The notes below the pieces were generated by a model. It did not search any database. It had not been told where the DNA came from and worked only from the letters and a program-made list of their open reading frames with translations. Position numbers and translations under genes: made by a program. 64,000 bases of DNA, from positions 2,016,001-2,080,000 of the forward strand of contig NZ_JAIUZO010000002.1 in assembly GCF_020171365.1 (NCBI RefSeq). Reading direction: 5' to 3'. Of this stretch, positions 9,631 through 18,520 are shown piece by piece; positions within the stretch are counted from its first letter, which is position 1; each line of letters starts with the position of its first letter. Origin of the DNA: Qipengyuania gaetbuli (GTDB taxonomy: Bacteria > Pseudomonadota > Alphaproteobacteria > Sphingomonadales > Sphingomonadaceae).

Positions 9631-10002
9631 TCAGTGGGTCAGGGCAGCTTCCTGCACCGAATGGATGACTTCGGCTGGCGGGCAGGGCTTTGCCAAGGCG
9701 CGAGCGCCGGGGAAGCGTTCGTGCACTTGGTCGGGCGTCAGCTGGCCGGAATGGAAGATGACCTTCACGTCTTCCGCCATCATCTGTTCGGCGAGCGGAT
9801 AGACGATGCCATCGCCAAGCTGGACGTCGAGGATCGCGATGTCGGGCTTGTTCTTCTGGTAGGCGAGCATGGCCGACGACAGGTCGTCGAACGGGCCTTC
9901 CACGACGTAACCGGCTTCCGCCACGGTATCGCACAGGTCGTAGCCGATAATCAGTTCATCCTCGGCCACGAGAATGCGCAAAGGTTGCTGCAAATGTCCC
10001 AT
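9631..10002 (-). CDS. Single-domain response regulator
   Basis: A 123-residue protein consisting only of a receiver (CheY-like) domain. The acidic pair Glu14-Asp15, the phosphoacceptor Asp59 in AILDVQLGD and Lys105 in LAKPCPP are all in place, so it should be phosphorylatable. Stand-alone receivers of this sequence type in alphaproteobacteria are usually partners of HWE/HisKA_2 histidine kinases, but no kinase is encoded nearby. GAGGAGA lies 6 bases before the ATG. The stop abuts the remnant copper-binding frame downstream. Output and signal are unknown. Confidence 0.88.
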   Translation of the reverse strand: MGHLQQPLRILVAEDELIIGYDLCDTVAEAGYVVEGPFDDLSSAMLAYQKNKPDIAILDVQLGDGIVYPLAEQMMAEDVKVIFHSGQLTPDQVHERFPGARALAKPCPPAEVIHSVQEAALTH

Positions 10003-10065
10003 CCGTGTCTCCTCACGCGCTCTCGACCCATAGGATTAACGCGTGGGGAGGGGATGGTTCCCGGA

Positions 10066-10542
10066 TCAGGCAGTGGCGCCGTATTTCTGCGTAAAGCCCG
10101 CCGTGTCCCCCTTGGCGAGGAAGGCGGCCTGGCCGACCCAGTCGTCGCGGCGGATGCGGCCTTCGAAACGGCCGAGCTGCGCGTCGATCCGGTCGATTTC
10201 GGCATCGTCCCAGGCGGCGATCTGCTCGAACCGGGTGACGCCGAGCGAGGTCAGCGTTGCGGCCAGTTTCGGACCGACGCCCTTGATGCGGGTGAGGTCG
10301 TCGCCTCCGGACGCAGCGGTTGCGGGTGCAGCGGCCTGCGTCGCATCGCGGGTAGCGGCGGGCGCACTGTCGATCAGCGCGGCATTGCGCTGCGCTTTTT
10401 CCGCGCCTTCGTCCAGCACGTCGCTTTTCGCGCCGGTGACGCGGGTGCGCTTGCCTGCGTGGAAGAGGTAGAATGCGACGACCAGCCCGATGACGAGGGC
10501 GACGACGACCAGCAGCCACTGTTCGGCGATGAGTTCGCTCAT
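10066..10542 (-). CDS. Membrane-anchored helix-hairpin-helix protein
   Basis: A 158-residue protein with one N-terminal transmembrane helix (about residues 8-28), a basic patch KRTRVTGAK, an Ala-rich linker (about 55-80) and a C-terminal helix-hairpin-helix-type domain starting DDLTRIKGVGPKLAATLTSLGV (82-103) and ending with the segment RRDDWVGQA. Such domains bind DNA in repair proteins but also occur as protein-interaction modules. With an N-out or N-in single helix it would sit at the inner membrane. The ATG overlaps the stop of the upstream 43-residue gene (ATGA), and AGGAGAAGGA precedes it. It is the last gene of a three-gene operon with an OmpA-domain protein. Confidence 0.75.
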   Translation of the reverse strand: MSELIAEQWLLVVVALVIGLVVAFYLFHAGKRTRVTGAKSDVLDEGAEKAQRNAALIDSAPAATRDATQAAAPATAASGGDDLTRIKGVGPKLAATLTSLGVTRFEQIAAWDDAEIDRIDAQLGRFEGRIRRDDWVGQAAFLAKGDTAGFTQKYGATA

Positions 10543-10670
10543 AGCGTATCCTTCTCCTGCATATCTTCCGTATCCGGCGCCGGTGCGCGGCCCCAGACGG
10601 TCCAGCCGATGGCGAGGCCGATCCCGTAGGCGGCCAGCATGAGGGCGGTGGTTTCGAGCCAGATGGGCAT
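10539..10670 (-). CDS. 43-residue single-pass membrane protein
   Basis: A small gene, 43 codons, starting MPIWLETTALMLAAYG and ending with an acidic hydrophilic tail (EDMQEKDTL). One hydrophobic helix spans about residues 7-27. Its ATG shares a base with the TGA of the OmpA-domain gene upstream (TGATG), and its own TGA overlaps the ATG of the helix-hairpin-helix gene (ATGA). Both couplings and the coding-like base composition support a real gene. I do not recognise a family; its position suggests it works with its two neighbours at the inner membrane. Confidence 0.75.
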   Translation of the reverse strand: MPIWLETTALMLAAYGIGLAIGWTVWGRAPAPDTEDMQEKDTL

Positions 10671-11410
10671 CAGCGCGGTCCCGGCGTATCGACTGGCGTG
10701 GGTTTGAGCGGCTCGATCCGGACGACCGAGAATTCGATGCGGCGATTGGCCGGATCATTGGGGGCTAGGCCCTCGACCGGCTCGGCCGAGCCGACGCCCT
10801 GCGCGCGCAGACCGTCGCGCGGGATGCCGCGCTGGACCAGCGCCTCGCGCACGGCGCGCGCACGGTCCATGCTGAGCGCGATATTGCCCGGCTCGGTGCC
10901 CGTGTCGTCGGTATGGCCGGTAATCGCGATGATCGAGCCGAGGCAGGGGCGCAGCGCGTCCGCCACCTCGTCGATCAGGATCATGCTGACCGGCAGCAAT
11001 TCCGCGCTTGCTTCCTCGAAACGGATCGAGCGGGTGCGCAGCAGGCCTTCGACGTCTTCCTGGCAGTGCAGCGGCTCGTATTCGATCGCGCCCGCTGCGG
11101 CATTGGCGAAACCGTCTTCCCAGCTCGTCCCGCCCACGCCGGGGAGCGAGGCGACCAGCCGCGCGGCTTCGGCGCGGCGGCCTTCGTCAAGCTTCTCGCC
11201 GCCAGAGAGCATGGGATGGCGCGTGGGCGCACCGAAGCGGTCGGTGAACTTGGCGCTGACCATGCCGAGGCCGGCTTCCTTCAGTGCCGCATCGGCCTGT
11301 TCGGCCAGGCGAGTGCCCATGGCGTCGGCGCCCGGTCCGCTCGCCACATAGCCGAGCGCCGCCACAAAGGCGGCACCGAGCGCGATGGTAAGGGCGGGGC
11401 GCGACGTCAT
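10670..11410 (-). CDS. OmpA-domain envelope protein
   Basis: A 246-residue protein with an N-terminal hydrophobic segment (signal anchor or signal peptide, about residues 5-25), a central region with BON-like stretches, and a C-terminal OmpA/MotB peptidoglycan-binding domain. The OmpA domain shows ITGHTDDTG, RARAVREALVQRGI and the closing NRRIEFSVV, which holds the conserved Arg that binds diaminopimelate. The ATG at 11410 is chosen because upstream in-frame residues are Ser/Arg-rich shadow sequence and the hydrophobic segment starts just after it. It is the first gene of a coupled operon followed by the 43-residue protein and the membrane-anchored helix-hairpin-helix protein. Confidence 0.82.
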   Translation of the reverse strand: MTSRPALTIALGAAFVAALGYVASGPGADAMGTRLAEQADAALKEAGLGMVSAKFTDRFGAPTRHPMLSGGEKLDEGRRAEAARLVASLPGVGGTSWEDGFANAAAGAIEYEPLHCQEDVEGLLRTRSIRFEEASAELLPVSMILIDEVADALRPCLGSIIAITGHTDDTGTEPGNIALSMDRARAVREALVQRGIPRDGLRAQGVGSAEPVEGLAPNDPANRRIEFSVVRIEPLKPTPVDTPGPR

Positions 11411-11471
11411 CGCCCCGCCTTCTAGCCGCGCGCCGCGTGGGTGCAAGACCTGCGGCGCGCGGGGCGGGGTA

Positions 11472-13097
11472 TTACATCTGCGCTTCGGCCGTGCGGGCGA
11501 GCTCGACGAACTCCTGCCGCCAGAAATCCCGCTGGTTTCCGGCGAGCCGGACGACCTGGTCCCAGCCGAAATCGGCCAGCAGCGCATCGCCGCGCAGCTT
11601 CTGGCCATAGGCTGCAACGGCAGTGGCAAAGGCGAAGTCGCCCTGCGGCAGGCGCCGCGTTTCGAGGGCAGTTGCAGGCAGGCGGTACTGCAGCAGCTTC
11701 GACTGCGATGCGCCGGGCAGCTTGTAACGCAGCTGGACGAAGGCGGCCTCGTCGGCGGGGCCGGAAGCGGCCTTGCCCTTGTTCGCGTCGTAGCGGCGCT
11801 CGCCGACCCAGCCCTTCGCGCCTGCGGGGATCACCTCGTAGAGCGCGGTGACCTGGTGACCTGCCCCGATATCGCCGGCATCGACGCGGTCATTGGCGAA
11901 ATCCTCTTCGCGCAGCACGCGGTTCTCGTAGCCGATCAGGCGGTACTGGCTGACTGCGGCGGGATTGAATTCGACCTGGATCTTCACGTCCTTGGCGATG
12001 GTGAAGAGCGTGGAGCTCATCTCGTCGCGCAGCACCTTCTTCGCTTCCAGCGCGGTGTCGATATAGGCGTAATTGCCGTTACCGTGGTCGGCGATCTGCT
12101 CCATCATCGCCTCGTTGTAATTGTCTGTACCGAAGCCGAGCGTGGTCAGCGTGATGCCGCTGTCGCGCTTCCGCTCGATCATGTCGACCAGCGTGTCGGT
12201 GTTGGAAATGCCGACGTTGAAATCGCCGTCCGTGGCCAGGATCACGCGGTTCACGCCGCCCTTGATGAAGCCTTGCTCGGCCATGGCATAGGCGAGTTCG
12301 AGCCCCGCCGCGCCGGCAGTCGATCCGCCTGCGCCGAGCCGGGCGAGGGCGGCGCGTACCTTGGCCGGGCTGCTGGTGGGTTCGAGCACGACGCCCGTGC
12401 TGCCCGCGTAGACGACGATCGACACCTTGTCCTTGCCGGTCATTTCCCCGGCAAGGCCGGAAAGCGCCTGCTTGACCAGTGGCAGCTTGTCGTGGCTGTC
12501 CATCGATCCGGACACATCGACGAGGAAGACGAGATTGGCCGCCGGACGATCCTCGCGCGGGAGGTCGTATCCGCGCAGGCCCACCCGCACCAGCTTCGCT
12601 TGCGCGTTCCACGGGCTGGCCGCCGTGTCGAGTGTGACCGAGAACGGCTTGGTGCGGTCCTGCGGCGCGGCATAGTCATAGCGGAAGTAGTTGATCATCT
12701 CTTCCGTCCGCACCGCGTCCTGAGGGGGCAGCTGCCCCATGGTCAGGAAGCGGCGGGCATTGGCATAGGCGCCCGTATCGACGTCGACCGAGAAGGTGGA
12801 CACCGGCTCCACCGCGGCGATCCGGATGGGCGACACCGCCTCGCCCGCATAGCGTTCGCGGTCTTCCGGCGGGATCAGCGCAGGATCGCCGGTCCAGTGC
12901 GCCATCACGGGCGGGGGAGCGGCGACGGCCTCGGCACTTTCGTACATCGGCGCATAGGCCGGTTCGGCAATATCCACCGTGGTGACGTGTTCGACCTGCT
13001 CGTTCCGGTTTGTCGCTTCGCATCCGGCAAGCAGCAGCAAGGCCATGGTGGATGCCAGCGCCATCGAGCCGCCGGCAAGACGTGTCCGATTGTCCAT
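11472..13097 (-). CDS. VWA-domain lipoprotein (YfbK family)
   Basis: A 541-residue exported lipoprotein. The lipobox LLAGC puts the acylated Cys at residue 26. An N-terminal VWF-A-associated region (about 80-180, STFSVDVDTGAYANARR) is followed by the VWA domain with an intact MIDAS motif DVSGSM (Asp194, Ser196, Ser198) and by the C-terminal DUF3520 region typical of YfbK. VWA domains bind protein partners through a divalent metal. The role of this family is unknown, probably envelope-associated. GGAGAGGAAG precedes the ATG. The 190 bases upstream are unusually AT-rich (for example around 13135-13175) and probably hold its promoter. Confidence 0.9.
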   Translation of the reverse strand: MDNRTRLAGGSMALASTMALLLLAGCEATNRNEQVEHVTTVDIAEPAYAPMYESAEAVAAPPPVMAHWTGDPALIPPEDRERYAGEAVSPIRIAAVEPVSTFSVDVDTGAYANARRFLTMGQLPPQDAVRTEEMINYFRYDYAAPQDRTKPFSVTLDTAASPWNAQAKLVRVGLRGYDLPREDRPAANLVFLVDVSGSMDSHDKLPLVKQALSGLAGEMTGKDKVSIVVYAGSTGVVLEPTSSPAKVRAALARLGAGGSTAGAAGLELAYAMAEQGFIKGGVNRVILATDGDFNVGISNTDTLVDMIERKRDSGITLTTLGFGTDNYNEAMMEQIADHGNGNYAYIDTALEAKKVLRDEMSSTLFTIAKDVKIQVEFNPAAVSQYRLIGYENRVLREEDFANDRVDAGDIGAGHQVTALYEVIPAGAKGWVGERRYDANKGKAASGPADEAAFVQLRYKLPGASQSKLLQYRLPATALETRRLPQGDFAFATAVAAYGQKLRGDALLADFGWDQVVRLAGNQRDFWRQEFVELARTAEAQM

Positions 13098-13289
13098 TTT
13101 CTTCCTCTCCACGATTCGTTCTCCCGGATGTGATGTTATTACATAAATAATGGCATCAACAAGGCCAAATTGTGGCACAAATAAGGCGAGAGTCAATCGG
13201 ACGTGCGTTTGTGCGCGCCGAAACCGGCTGCGAGACGCAAGCAAAATGTTGAATATATTGTGTTTTGGGAAAAAGAGGCAGGGCGCGCC

Positions 13290-14783
13290 CTAATCGGGCG
13301 CTTCTGCCTTATTTCGCTGGAAAAGCACCCGGTCTTCGGGGCCGAAGCCCCGTTTCCAGATGATGAAGCCGTATGTCAGCAGGATCGCCGGTATGCCGAA
13401 TGCTAGTTCGGCCCATTCGGGAAGCTGTGTGGCAAGCCAGCCGACCAGCACAGCGGGGGCAACTGCATAGACCAGCGCCCAGCGCCAGTTGTTGATCGGA
13501 TAGCCGAGGATCCGGGTCAGCAGCAGGGCCTTGACGAGGCTTGCCACGCCCAGCGCGACCATCAGGGCGATGGCGGCTGCAGCGGCCTTGAACGGCTCTC
13601 CGTAACCCAGCCGCTCGACCAGCAGGATCAGCGTGATCGTCAGCGCCGCCTGGAAAGCGATGGTGCCGACCGAGATGGCAAGGTTGCGCCCCCGCGCGAC
13701 GTAGATCAGCACCGCTTCGGACACGACCGCAGTCGCGGCGACCACTTCAGCCGCCAGCAGGAAGGCCAGCGCGCCCGTACCGCCGACGAATTCGGGCCCG
13801 ACGAGGCCCATGACCGCTTCGCCCGGAACGCCCAGCGCCAGCGCGATGCCGGCCTGTGCGGCGATGATCCAGAAGCCCACCTGGCAGACCTGCTTGGCGA
13901 TCGCCTCGTAGTTCTTCGTCTTCAGGTTCTTGGTGATGACGGGCCCGAGGATCGGCTCGAAACTGGTTTTCAGCTTCTGCGGCAGGCTCGCGACCTGCTG
14001 CGCGATGTAATAGACGCCGACTGCGGCGGGTGCGGCGAAGAGGCCGAGGATGAAGATGTCGAGGCGGCGCGTACCCCATTCGATCGCATCGGCCGTTGCC
14101 AGCGGCAGGGCGCGCGCGGTGACCTTGCGCATATAGCCGAACTCGGGCCGCCAGCGGCGCGGCGGGCCATAGCTGCGGAAGAAGGACCACAGGCCGACCG
14201 CGAGGCCCGCATAGATCGAGGCGAGATAGGCCAGCGCAAGCCCGCTGTCGGCAAGCGCGGGAATGAAGACGAAGACGCCCGCCATGATCGAGATCGTCCA
14301 CGGCTCCACCACCGCGCGGGCGCGCACCGTGGTGGCAATGTCATAGCGATAGGCCTGCGCTGCCAGCACGATTTCGGTCAGGGCATAGCCGGGAATGGCC
14401 AGCACTATCAGCCGGTCGAGCTGGGTGAACTCGCCGCTCGGGAAGAGCGGGGCGGGCACGAACCAGAAGAAGACCGCTGCAATTGCGGAAAACACGATCG
14501 CCAGGAGCATCCCGTCGTAAACGAGGTTTGCGGGATGCGCCTCCTCCCCTTCGGCGAGGCGCTGCGCAAGGCCGCGCTTCTCGCCCATGGAACACAGCAG
14601 CGCGACCAGCTCGACGACCACCAGCGCGGAAGCGAAGCGGCCCAGAGCATCGGGTCCGTAAAGGCGGCCCGCGATGAACAGGAAAGGCAGGCGCGCCAGC
14701 AGACGCAGCAGGAAGCCGAAGAAATTCTGCCGCCCGCCCTTGGCGAGGGCGGTCAGGTCTTCATCCTGCGCGGCGGCACTCAT
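13290..14783 (-). CDS. Polysaccharide/oligosaccharide flippase family protein
   Basis: A 497-residue polytopic membrane protein with about 12-14 hydrophobic helices and the MATE/MVF/Wzx-like layout of lipid-linked oligosaccharide flippases. The start [27 protein letters not shown] and a central RALPLATADAIEWGTRRLDIFILG fit the family. It would move undecaprenyl- or other lipid-linked sugars across the inner membrane. The ATG overlaps the gpsA stop (ATGA), so it is the third gene of a tsaD-gpsA-flippase operon. No glycosyltransferases are nearby, so the substrate cannot be inferred. Confidence 0.85.
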   Translation of the reverse strand: MSAAAQDEDLTALAKGGRQNFFGFLLRLLARLPFLFIAGRLYGPDALGRFASALVVVELVALLCSMGEKRGLAQRLAEGEEAHPANLVYDGMLLAIVFSAIAAVFFWFVPAPLFPSGEFTQLDRLIVLAIPGYALTEIVLAAQAYRYDIATTVRARAVVEPWTISIMAGVFVFIPALADSGLALAYLASIYAGLAVGLWSFFRSYGPPRRWRPEFGYMRKVTARALPLATADAIEWGTRRLDIFILGLFAAPAAVGVYYIAQQVASLPQKLKTSFEPILGPVITKNLKTKNYEAIAKQVCQVGFWIIAAQAGIALALGVPGEAVMGLVGPEFVGGTGALAFLLAAEVVAATAVVSEAVLIYVARGRNLAISVGTIAFQAALTITLILLVERLGYGEPFKAAAAAIALMVALGVASLVKALLLTRILGYPINNWRWALVYAVAPAVLVGWLATQLPEWAELAFGIPAILLTYGFIIWKRGFGPEDRVLFQRNKAEAPD

Positions 14784-15772
14784 CCGGCATCGCCCAGTTC
14801 GGCCTTGAGCGGGCGGGCGAGGATGCCTTCGACCACAGCCTTGGGATTGTCGCCCTGCAGCAGCGCATAGACCGCTGCGACGATGGGCATGGCGACAGCG
14901 TGGCGCGCGGCCAGTTCGACCAGCACGGGTGCGGTATGCGCGCCTTCGGCCACGGTGCGCCGGTCGGCCATCAGCGCCTCGGCGCTCTGGCCTTCGCCCA
15001 GCGCCTTGCCGAGCGAGAAATTGCGGCTGGAGGTGGAAGAGCAGGTGAGCACGAGGTCGCCGAGGCCGCACAGGCCCGCCAGCGTTTCCGCCCTTGCGCC
15101 CAGCGCCTCGCCGAAGCGCAGCATCTCGGCATATCCGCGCGCGATCAGCGCCGCGCGAGCATTCTGGCCAAGGCCAAGCCCGTCGACCACGCCGCAGGCG
15201 ATGGCGAGGACGTTCTTCACCGCGCCGCCGATTTCCGCCCCGGTCACGTCGTCGGAATAATAGGGGCGGAAGGCAGGGCGGGCGACGACCGGCGAGAGCC
15301 TGTCCCATTGCGCCTCGCCGCCGGCGCAGGCGAGCGTCACTGCGGTCGGCAATCCTGCGGCCACTTCATGGGCGAAGGTGGGGCCTGACAGCACTGCGAT
15401 GGCGCTGCCGGGCGCGGCTTCCTTGGCCACGTGGTTCATCAGGCGCCCCGAACCCGCCTCGATGCCCTTGGAACACAGCACGAGGTCGCGCGGGTGGGCC
15501 GGCATGGCAGCCAGCACGCTGCCCATGTGCTGGGCGGGCGTGACCACCAGCAGCACGTCGAGTGCGGCCATGTCGGCAAGGTCCGAGGTGGCGGTAATGC
15601 TCTCGGCCAGGCGCGCGCTTGGCAGGAACAGCGAATTGGTGTGCGCGGCGTTGATCTCGGCGACCAGCTCTTCCTCGCGCGCCCAGATGCGCACGTCGCG
15701 CCCGTCGCTCGCCAGCATTTGTGCCAGCGCGGTGCCCCAGGCACCGGCTCCGAGAACCCCGACGCTCGTCAT
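14780..15772 (-). CDS. gpsA: Glycerol-3-phosphate dehydrogenase [NAD(P)+]
   Basis: A 330-residue cytoplasmic enzyme that reduces dihydroxyacetone phosphate to sn-glycerol 3-phosphate for phospholipid synthesis. The Rossmann motif [10 protein letters not shown] is at residues 8-17, the catalytic Lys in [13 protein letters not shown] and the substrate-binding region [12 protein letters not shown] are present. Length fits the family. Its ATG overlaps the tsaD stop and its stop overlaps the flippase start, both as ATGA, which indicates one transcript with strong translational coupling. Confidence 0.97.
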   Translation of the reverse strand: MTSVGVLGAGAWGTALAQMLASDGRDVRIWAREEELVAEINAAHTNSLFLPSARLAESITATSDLADMAALDVLLVVTPAQHMGSVLAAMPAHPRDLVLCSKGIEAGSGRLMNHVAKEAAPGSAIAVLSGPTFAHEVAAGLPTAVTLACAGGEAQWDRLSPVVARPAFRPYYSDDVTGAEIGGAVKNVLAIACGVVDGLGLGQNARAALIARGYAEMLRFGEALGARAETLAGLCGLGDLVLTCSSTSSRNFSLGKALGEGQSAEALMADRRTVAEGAHTAPVLVELAARHAVAMPIVAAVYALLQGDNPKAVVEGILARPLKAELGDAG

Positions 15773-16809
15773 GCCTTCACTCCTGCACCGCGCACGGGTT
15801 CTGCCTCGGGATCGAGCGGCCAGCGCGGGCGGGCCGAAATATCGAGCGGATCAGGCGCGAAGCCGTCCATCTGCAGGCGCTCGACACCGGCCCAGGCGAT
15901 CATCGCCGCATTGTCGGTGCAGAGGCGGGGCGGCGGAGCGGTGAAGCGCATCGAATGCTCGCCTGCGAGGGTTTCGAGCGCGGCGCGCACGGTCGCATTG
16001 GCGGCCACGCCGCCTGCCACCACCAGAGTTTCAACGGGTCCCATCGCTGCCAGCGCTATCCGCAGCCGGTCGATGACGCAATCGACAGCGGCCTGCTGGA
16101 AGCTCGCCGCAATGTCCTCGGGCGCATATTTCCCACTCTCGTGAGCTCGCATGACGGCGCTTTTGAGGCCGGCGAAGGAGAAATGCGGCTCGCCGCTGCC
16201 AACCATGGGGCGGGGCAGCGGGACGGCCTTCGCATCGCCCGTCGCCGCCAACCGTTCAACCGCAGGACCGCCGGGGAAGCCGAGGCCGAGGATCTTGGCG
16301 GTCTTGTCGAACGCCTCGCCCAGCGCATCGTCGATGGTGGTTGCCAGCCGGCGATAGCGGCCCACGCCGTCGACGCGCAGGATCTGGCAATGCCCACCAG
16401 ATACCAGCAGCAGCGCATAGGGAAATGCGAGGTCCGCATCGGCAAGGCGCGGGCTCAGCGCATGGCCTTCGAGGTGGTTGATCGCGATGAGCGGTGTATC
16501 GCTCGCCATCGCCAGCGCTTTCGCGCTGACCAGCCCGACCATGACCCCGCCGATGAGGCCCGGGCCGGCCGTAGCCGCAATGGCATCGCAATCTTCCAGC
16601 GTGACGCCGGCATCCTCCAGCACGCCCGCGATCATCGGGGCGAGCCGTTCGGCATGGGCACGCGCGGCGATTTCGGGCACGACCCCGCCAAAGGGAGCGT
16701 GCTCCTCGTCCTGCGAGGCGATCCTTTGCGCAACGATCCGCCGGTTGCCGTCGACCAGCGCGGCGGCGGTTTCGTCGCAGGAACTTTCGATACCGAGAAC
16801 AAGCGTCAT
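15769..16809 (-). CDS. tsaD: tRNA N6-adenosine threonylcarbamoyltransferase
   Basis: A 346-residue ASKHA-fold enzyme that transfers the threonylcarbamoyl group to A37 of ANN-decoding tRNAs. Visible motifs are [14 protein letters not shown] at residues 5-18, the metal-binding pair of His in [10 protein letters not shown], and SGGHCQI. It begins 48 bases from and divergent to hemC, an arrangement common in alphaproteobacteria, so the short gap must hold both promoters. It is the first gene of the tsaD-gpsA-flippase operon. Confidence 0.97.
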   Translation of the reverse strand: MTLVLGIESSCDETAAALVDGNRRIVAQRIASQDEEHAPFGGVVPEIAARAHAERLAPMIAGVLEDAGVTLEDCDAIAATAGPGLIGGVMVGLVSAKALAMASDTPLIAINHLEGHALSPRLADADLAFPYALLLVSGGHCQILRVDGVGRYRRLATTIDDALGEAFDKTAKILGLGFPGGPAVERLAATGDAKAVPLPRPMVGSGEPHFSFAGLKSAVMRAHESGKYAPEDIAASFQQAAVDCVIDRLRIALAAMGPVETLVVAGGVAANATVRAALETLAGEHSMRFTAPPPRLCTDNAAMIAWAGVERLQMDGFAPDPLDISARPRWPLDPEAEPVRGAGVKA

Positions 16810-16857
16810 AACTTCGCTTTCCCTTAGCGGTCTCGCTCGCTAGGGCAAGCGACCGCA

Positions 16858-17787
16858 ATGTCCGACACACCGATCATGCGCCTTGGAACCCGCCGTTCGC
16901 CGCTCGCCATGGCGCAGGCCGAAGAGACGCGCGCACGCCTGTGCGCTGCCCACGGCTGGGACGTCGGGGCGGTCGAACTCGTCCCTGTTATCGCTAGCGG
17001 CGACCGGATTCAGGATCGCCCGCTCGCCGAAATCGGCGGCAAGGCGCTGTGGACCCGCGAACTCGACATCTGGCTGAACGAGGGGCGCATCGACGCTGCG
17101 GTCCATTCGATGAAGGACGTGGAGACGATCCGCCCCGATGCGCTGGCCATCGGCGCGATCCTGCCGCGCGCGGACAAGGCCGACGTGCTGCTGGGCGCAG
17201 CCTCCATCGCGGCCATACCGGCAGGCGCACGGGTCGGCACCAGTGCCCCGCGCCGCGCCGCGCAATTGCTCCATGCCCGCCCCGATCTCGAAGTGGTCGG
17301 CATTCGCGGGAATGTCGCCACCCGCATGGCGAAGCTGGAAGCGGGCGAGGCCGACGCAACCTTCCTTGCCGCTGCGGGCCTGATGCGGCTGGGCGAGGAC
17401 AATACCGGCACACGGCTCGATCCGCAGGAATGGCTCCCCGCGCCTGCGCAGGCCGCCATCGGTGTCGAATGCCGCACCAGCGACGAACGCACGCGCGAAC
17501 TCCTGTCCGCCATCGATCACGAACAGAGCCGGCAGGAAGTGCTGGCCGAACGCGCGCTGCTCGAAGGGCTGGGCGGGACCTGCCACAGCCCCATCGCCGT
17601 GCTCACCACGCACGAGGGCGAGCGCCTGCACATGCGCGCCGCCATCTACAGCCCCGACGGATCAATCCGCGTCGATAGCGAAGCGCGCTTCGAGCCCGGC
17701 GACACGGATGAAGCCATCGCCCTTGCGCGCGACATGCTGCGCGAGGCGCCGAGGGAAGTGTCGGTCAACTTCGGGCAGATGGGGTGA
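16858..17787 (+). CDS. hemC: Hydroxymethylbilane synthase (porphobilinogen deaminase)
   Basis: A 309-residue cytoplasmic enzyme that polymerises four porphobilinogen units to hydroxymethylbilane in heme synthesis. The dipyrromethane cofactor attaches to Cys242 (GGTCHSPIAVL), the same number as in E. coli. Other conserved segments are LGTRRSPLAMAQ, AVHSMKDVE and GTSAPRRAAQLL. Its TGA overlaps the GTG start of hemD by four bases. It diverges from tsaD. Confidence 0.97.
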   Translation: MSDTPIMRLGTRRSPLAMAQAEETRARLCAAHGWDVGAVELVPVIASGDRIQDRPLAEIGGKALWTRELDIWLNEGRIDAAVHSMKDVETIRPDALAIGAILPRADKADVLLGAASIAAIPAGARVGTSAPRRAAQLLHARPDLEVVGIRGNVATRMAKLEAGEADATFLAAAGLMRLGEDNTGTRLDPQEWLPAPAQAAIGVECRTSDERTRELLSAIDHEQSRQEVLAERALLEGLGGTCHSPIAVLTTHEGERLHMRAAIYSPDGSIRVDSEARFEPGDTDEAIALARDMLREAPREVSVNFGQMG

Positions 17788-18476
17788 GCCGCCCGGTCTT
17801 CGTCTTCCGGCCCGAACCGGGCCTGTCCGTAACGCTGGAAACCGCCCGTGCACTGGGGCTGGACGCGCATGGATGCCCGCTTTTCGAGGTCGAACCCGCC
17901 GAATGGGACGCGCCGCAGGTCGATGATTTCGACGGCCTGCTGGTCGGCAGCTCCAACGTCTTCCGGCACGGCGGCACCAATCTCGACCGGCTGGTCAGGC
18001 TGCCCGTCTATGCCGTGGGCGAAGCGACCGCGGAAGGCGCGCGCGAGAAGGGCTTCATCGTATCGCGCACGGGTCGCGGCGGCCTGCAGGCGCTGCTCGA
18101 CGAGGCGAAGCTGGGCGGACGCCGCCTGCTGAGGCTGGCCGGCGAGGCGCATGTCGAACTGGACCCGCCCGATGGCACCGATATCGATACCCGCGTGGTC
18201 TATCGCACCGTGCCGCTCGATATCCCCGGGGACATGGCGGCAATGCTGGGCAAGGGCGGTATCGTCCTCCTCCATTCGGGCGAGGCGGCAGTGCGCCTGC
18301 GCGAGGAATGCGAGCGGCTGGGCGTCGACCGGTCGGCTATTACCGTCGCGGCGCTTGGACCGCGGATTGCCGGCATGGCCGGCGATGGCTGGCAATCCGT
18401 CCACACCTCGAGCCACCCTCGCGATGCCGAGCTACTGGCCTTGGTGGAACAGTTGTGCCAGACAGGCGCGGGGTAA
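17784..18476 (+). CDS. hemD: Uroporphyrinogen-III synthase
   Basis: A 230-residue HemD-family protein that closes hydroxymethylbilane to uroporphyrinogen III with inversion of ring D. The family is poorly conserved in sequence; the call rests on RPEPG near the start, the central VYAVGEATAE segment, VVYRT at the domain junction and the C-terminal IAALGPRIA-like run, and above all on its overlap with hemC. The start is GTG inside GTGA, overlapping the hemC stop by four bases, and no alternative ATG fits. The next gene starts 44 bases downstream. Confidence 0.92.
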   Translation: MSRPVFVFRPEPGLSVTLETARALGLDAHGCPLFEVEPAEWDAPQVDDFDGLLVGSSNVFRHGGTNLDRLVRLPVYAVGEATAEGAREKGFIVSRTGRGGLQALLDEAKLGGRRLLRLAGEAHVELDPPDGTDIDTRVVYRTVPLDIPGDMAAMLGKGGIVLLHSGEAAVRLREECERLGVDRSAITVAALGPRIAGMAGDGWQSVHTSSHPRDAELLALVEQLCQTGAG

Positions 18477-18520
18477 TCAGGCGTCCGCAAAGTGGCGTCG
18501 GGGTCGTGGATTGGAGTATG

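Noticed and set aside
9018-10002. A complete lasso-peptide gene cluster around the B2-like gene
   Set aside because: I looked for a precursor, cyclase, RRE protein and isopeptidase on both strands and found none; only the B2-like gene is present.
11385-13133. A 582-codon open frame on the plus strand opposite the VWA lipoprotein
   Set aside because: A shadow frame; the real gene has lipobox, MIDAS motif and ribosome site on the other strand.
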